In this document: positions 5,850 through 6,639 of the stretch, one piece after another
How positions within the stretch are numbered: position 1 is the stretch's first letter
How the letters are laid out: every line of letters begins with the position of its first letter
Origin: Deltaproteobacteria bacterium
GTDB taxonomy: Bacteria; Myxococcota_A; UBA9160
Reading direction: 5' to 3'
Assembly: GCA_003520425.1 (NCBI GenBank)
Contig: DOUU01000346.1
Span: forward strand, 1-6,639
Length of the DNA stretch: 6,639 bases
The notes under the pieces: model-generated
Seen by the model: only the letters and a program-made list of their open reading frames with translations
Database searches by the model: none
What the model was told of the DNA's origin: nothing
Position numbers and translations under genes: made by a program

Positions 5850-6505
5850 GCGTGATCGTCCACCCAGTACGCGCCGTCGCTTGCGATCTCCTTCTTCCAG
5901 ATGGGGACGCGCTCCTTCAGCGTGTCGATCGCGAAGCGGCAGGCCGAGAAGGCCTCGGCTCGATGGGGGGCGGCCGCGGCCACCACCACTGCGATCTCTC
6001 CGACTTCGAGATGCCCGGTTCGGTGCGTGATGGCCACGCGCGCGCCAGGAAAGCGGGCGGCCGCCTCGTCCGCGATCCGCTCCATCTCCCGCTCCGCCAT
6101 CTCGGGATAGGCCTCGTATTCAAGATGCCGGATCGAGCGCCCGCGGGCGTGATCTCGCACGGTCCCGATGAAGGTGACGACCCCGCCGACACCCGGGCCT
6201 GTGACCCGCTTCACCACCGCCTCCACGTCGAGGGAAGACGAGGAAATCGTGCACGCGCCCGCTCCTCCCGCTACGGGGGGCAGGAGGGCCACTTCGTCGC
6301 CCTCGGCAAGCAGAGCGTCGCCCTCGGCGAACTCCTGGTTCACCGAGATTCGAACGCGAGGATCGAGGGGACCAAGCCCCGGGAACTGGCGCAACAAGAG
6401 CGCACGCAGATCGGCCACGCGAACCCCGGGAGCCAGGGAGAGCTCCAACTCCTTGGATCCCACAGCCTCCCGCACGGCCCCGAAGAGGCGGAGACGAACC
6501 CGCAT
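5846..6505 (-). CDS. moaX: MoaD-MoaE fusion (both molybdopterin synthase subunits in one chain)
   Basis: Molybdopterin synthase moves sulfur from a MoaD C-terminal thiocarboxylate to cyclic pyranopterin monophosphate at MoaE. Residues 1-81 are a ubiquitin-like MoaD: RVRLRLFGAVREAVG (2-16), LRALLLRQFPGL (33-44), VNQEFAEGDALLAEGDEVAL (55-74) and PPVAGG (76-81). Residues about 85-219 are MoaE: VVTFIGTVRDHARG (109-122) with Arg117, LEYEAYPEMAE (128-138), HRTGHLEVGE (161-170), PHRAEAFSACR (180-190), and LKERVPIWKKE (196-206), whose Lys197 and Lys204 align with the active-site lysines Lys119 and Lys126 of E. coli MoaE. The Gly-Gly that must be free is internal here, so cleavage after Gly81 is expected, as reported for M. 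tuberculosis MoaX. The ATG at 6505 starts directly at the MoaD fold; only a weak AGG precedes it. It overlaps moaB by 4 bases. Confidence 0.94.
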   Translation of the reverse strand: MRVRLRLFGAVREAVGSKELELSLAPGVRVADLRALLLRQFPGLGPLDPRVRISVNQEFAEGDALLAEGDEVALLPPVAGGAGACTISSSSLDVEAVVKRVTGPGVGGVVTFIGTVRDHARGRSIRHLEYEAYPEMAEREMERIADEAAARFPGARVAITHRTGHLEVGEIAVVVAAAAPHRAEAFSACRFAIDTLKERVPIWKKEIASDGAYWVDDHA

Positions 6506-6598
6506 GGGCCGCGAGCCTATCCCTCCGCGGGCGCAGGGTCGAGGCGGGGCGGGTCTGGCTCACCTCAACACCGGGCGGCGGGCGACCGAAACGGGGGC

Positions 6599-6639
6599 AT
6601 GGGCTCGGCGCTTTCGCGATCCCTGCGCGACCGGGTGGC
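6599..6639 (+). CDS. Possible start of a rightward gene, 3' partial
   Basis: An ATG at 6599 is preceded by a G-rich run (ACGGGGGC) that could serve as a ribosome binding site, and the frame stays open to the window edge (MGSALSRSLRDRV). Thirteen codons are too few to recognise a family. If real, it would diverge from the moaD-moaE gene across 93 bases. The alternative is the tail of a leftward gene: two minus-strand frames are open from the right edge and stop within about 75 bases. Confidence 0.22.
   Translation, partial: MGSALSRSLRDRV

Noticed and set aside
5328..5855. A 175-codon plus-strand open frame opposite moaB
   Set aside because: It is a mirror frame of a well-conserved MoaB; no ribosome binding site or motif supports it.
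1..6639. Search for a defence, phage, secretion or biosynthetic cluster, CRISPR array or mobile element
   Set aside because: All confident genes are ordinary metabolic, signalling or cofactor functions. No long direct repeats, terminal inverted repeats, transposase or integrase motifs were seen.

Overview
This is a GC-rich bacterial chromosomal window (most third codon positions are G or C) that looks like housekeeping territory rather than a mobile or defence region. The gene mix (an RpoH-type sigma factor, an FHA plus DUF4388 protein, a DUF4124/TPR/HEXXH exported protein, a DUF192 lipoprotein) is typical of the former Deltaproteobacteria. Myxococcota or a related uncultured lineage is my best guess, from gene content only. 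I see no tRNA, rRNA, CRISPR array, transposase, attachment site or origin.

Layout. (1) 1-660 (+): the 3' two thirds of an RpoH-family sigma factor gene, cut by the left edge. (2) 2251 down to 639 (-): a two-gene unit, an M20D amidohydrolase followed through a 4-base GTGA overlap by a small helical protein that resembles gluconate 2-dehydrogenase subunit 3. Its end overlaps the convergent sigma gene by 22 bases. (3) 2252-2375: a 124-base divergent intergenic region with a perfect 14-base palindrome. (4) 2376-3904 (+): acylphosphatase, then a DUF192 lipoprotein whose GTG start lies inside the acylphosphatase gene, then an FHA-DUF4388 protein. (5) 6505 down to 3901 (-): a MoaD-MoaE fusion, a MoaB/MogA-type protein (again a GTGA overlap), and after an 80-base gap an exported DUF4124-TPR-metallopeptidase-like protein. 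Its stop codon shares the palindrome CTAG with the stop of the convergent FHA gene. (6) 6506-6639: the leader of the molybdenum cofactor genes and possibly the first codons of a rightward gene at the right edge.

How the genes work together: the clearest unit is the molybdenum cofactor pair. The fusion carries both subunits of molybdopterin synthase (sulfur carrier MoaD and catalytic MoaE), and the MoaB/MogA protein would act at the following adenylylation step. The other units are small and compact, with overlapping genes and almost no room for terminators.

No clearly new multi-gene system is visible. The points most worth a second look are the MoaD-MoaE fusion with an internal Gly-Gly, the stand-alone subunit-3-like protein tied to a peptidase gene, the exported HEXXH protein, and short GC-rich motifs repeated in the intergenic leaders.
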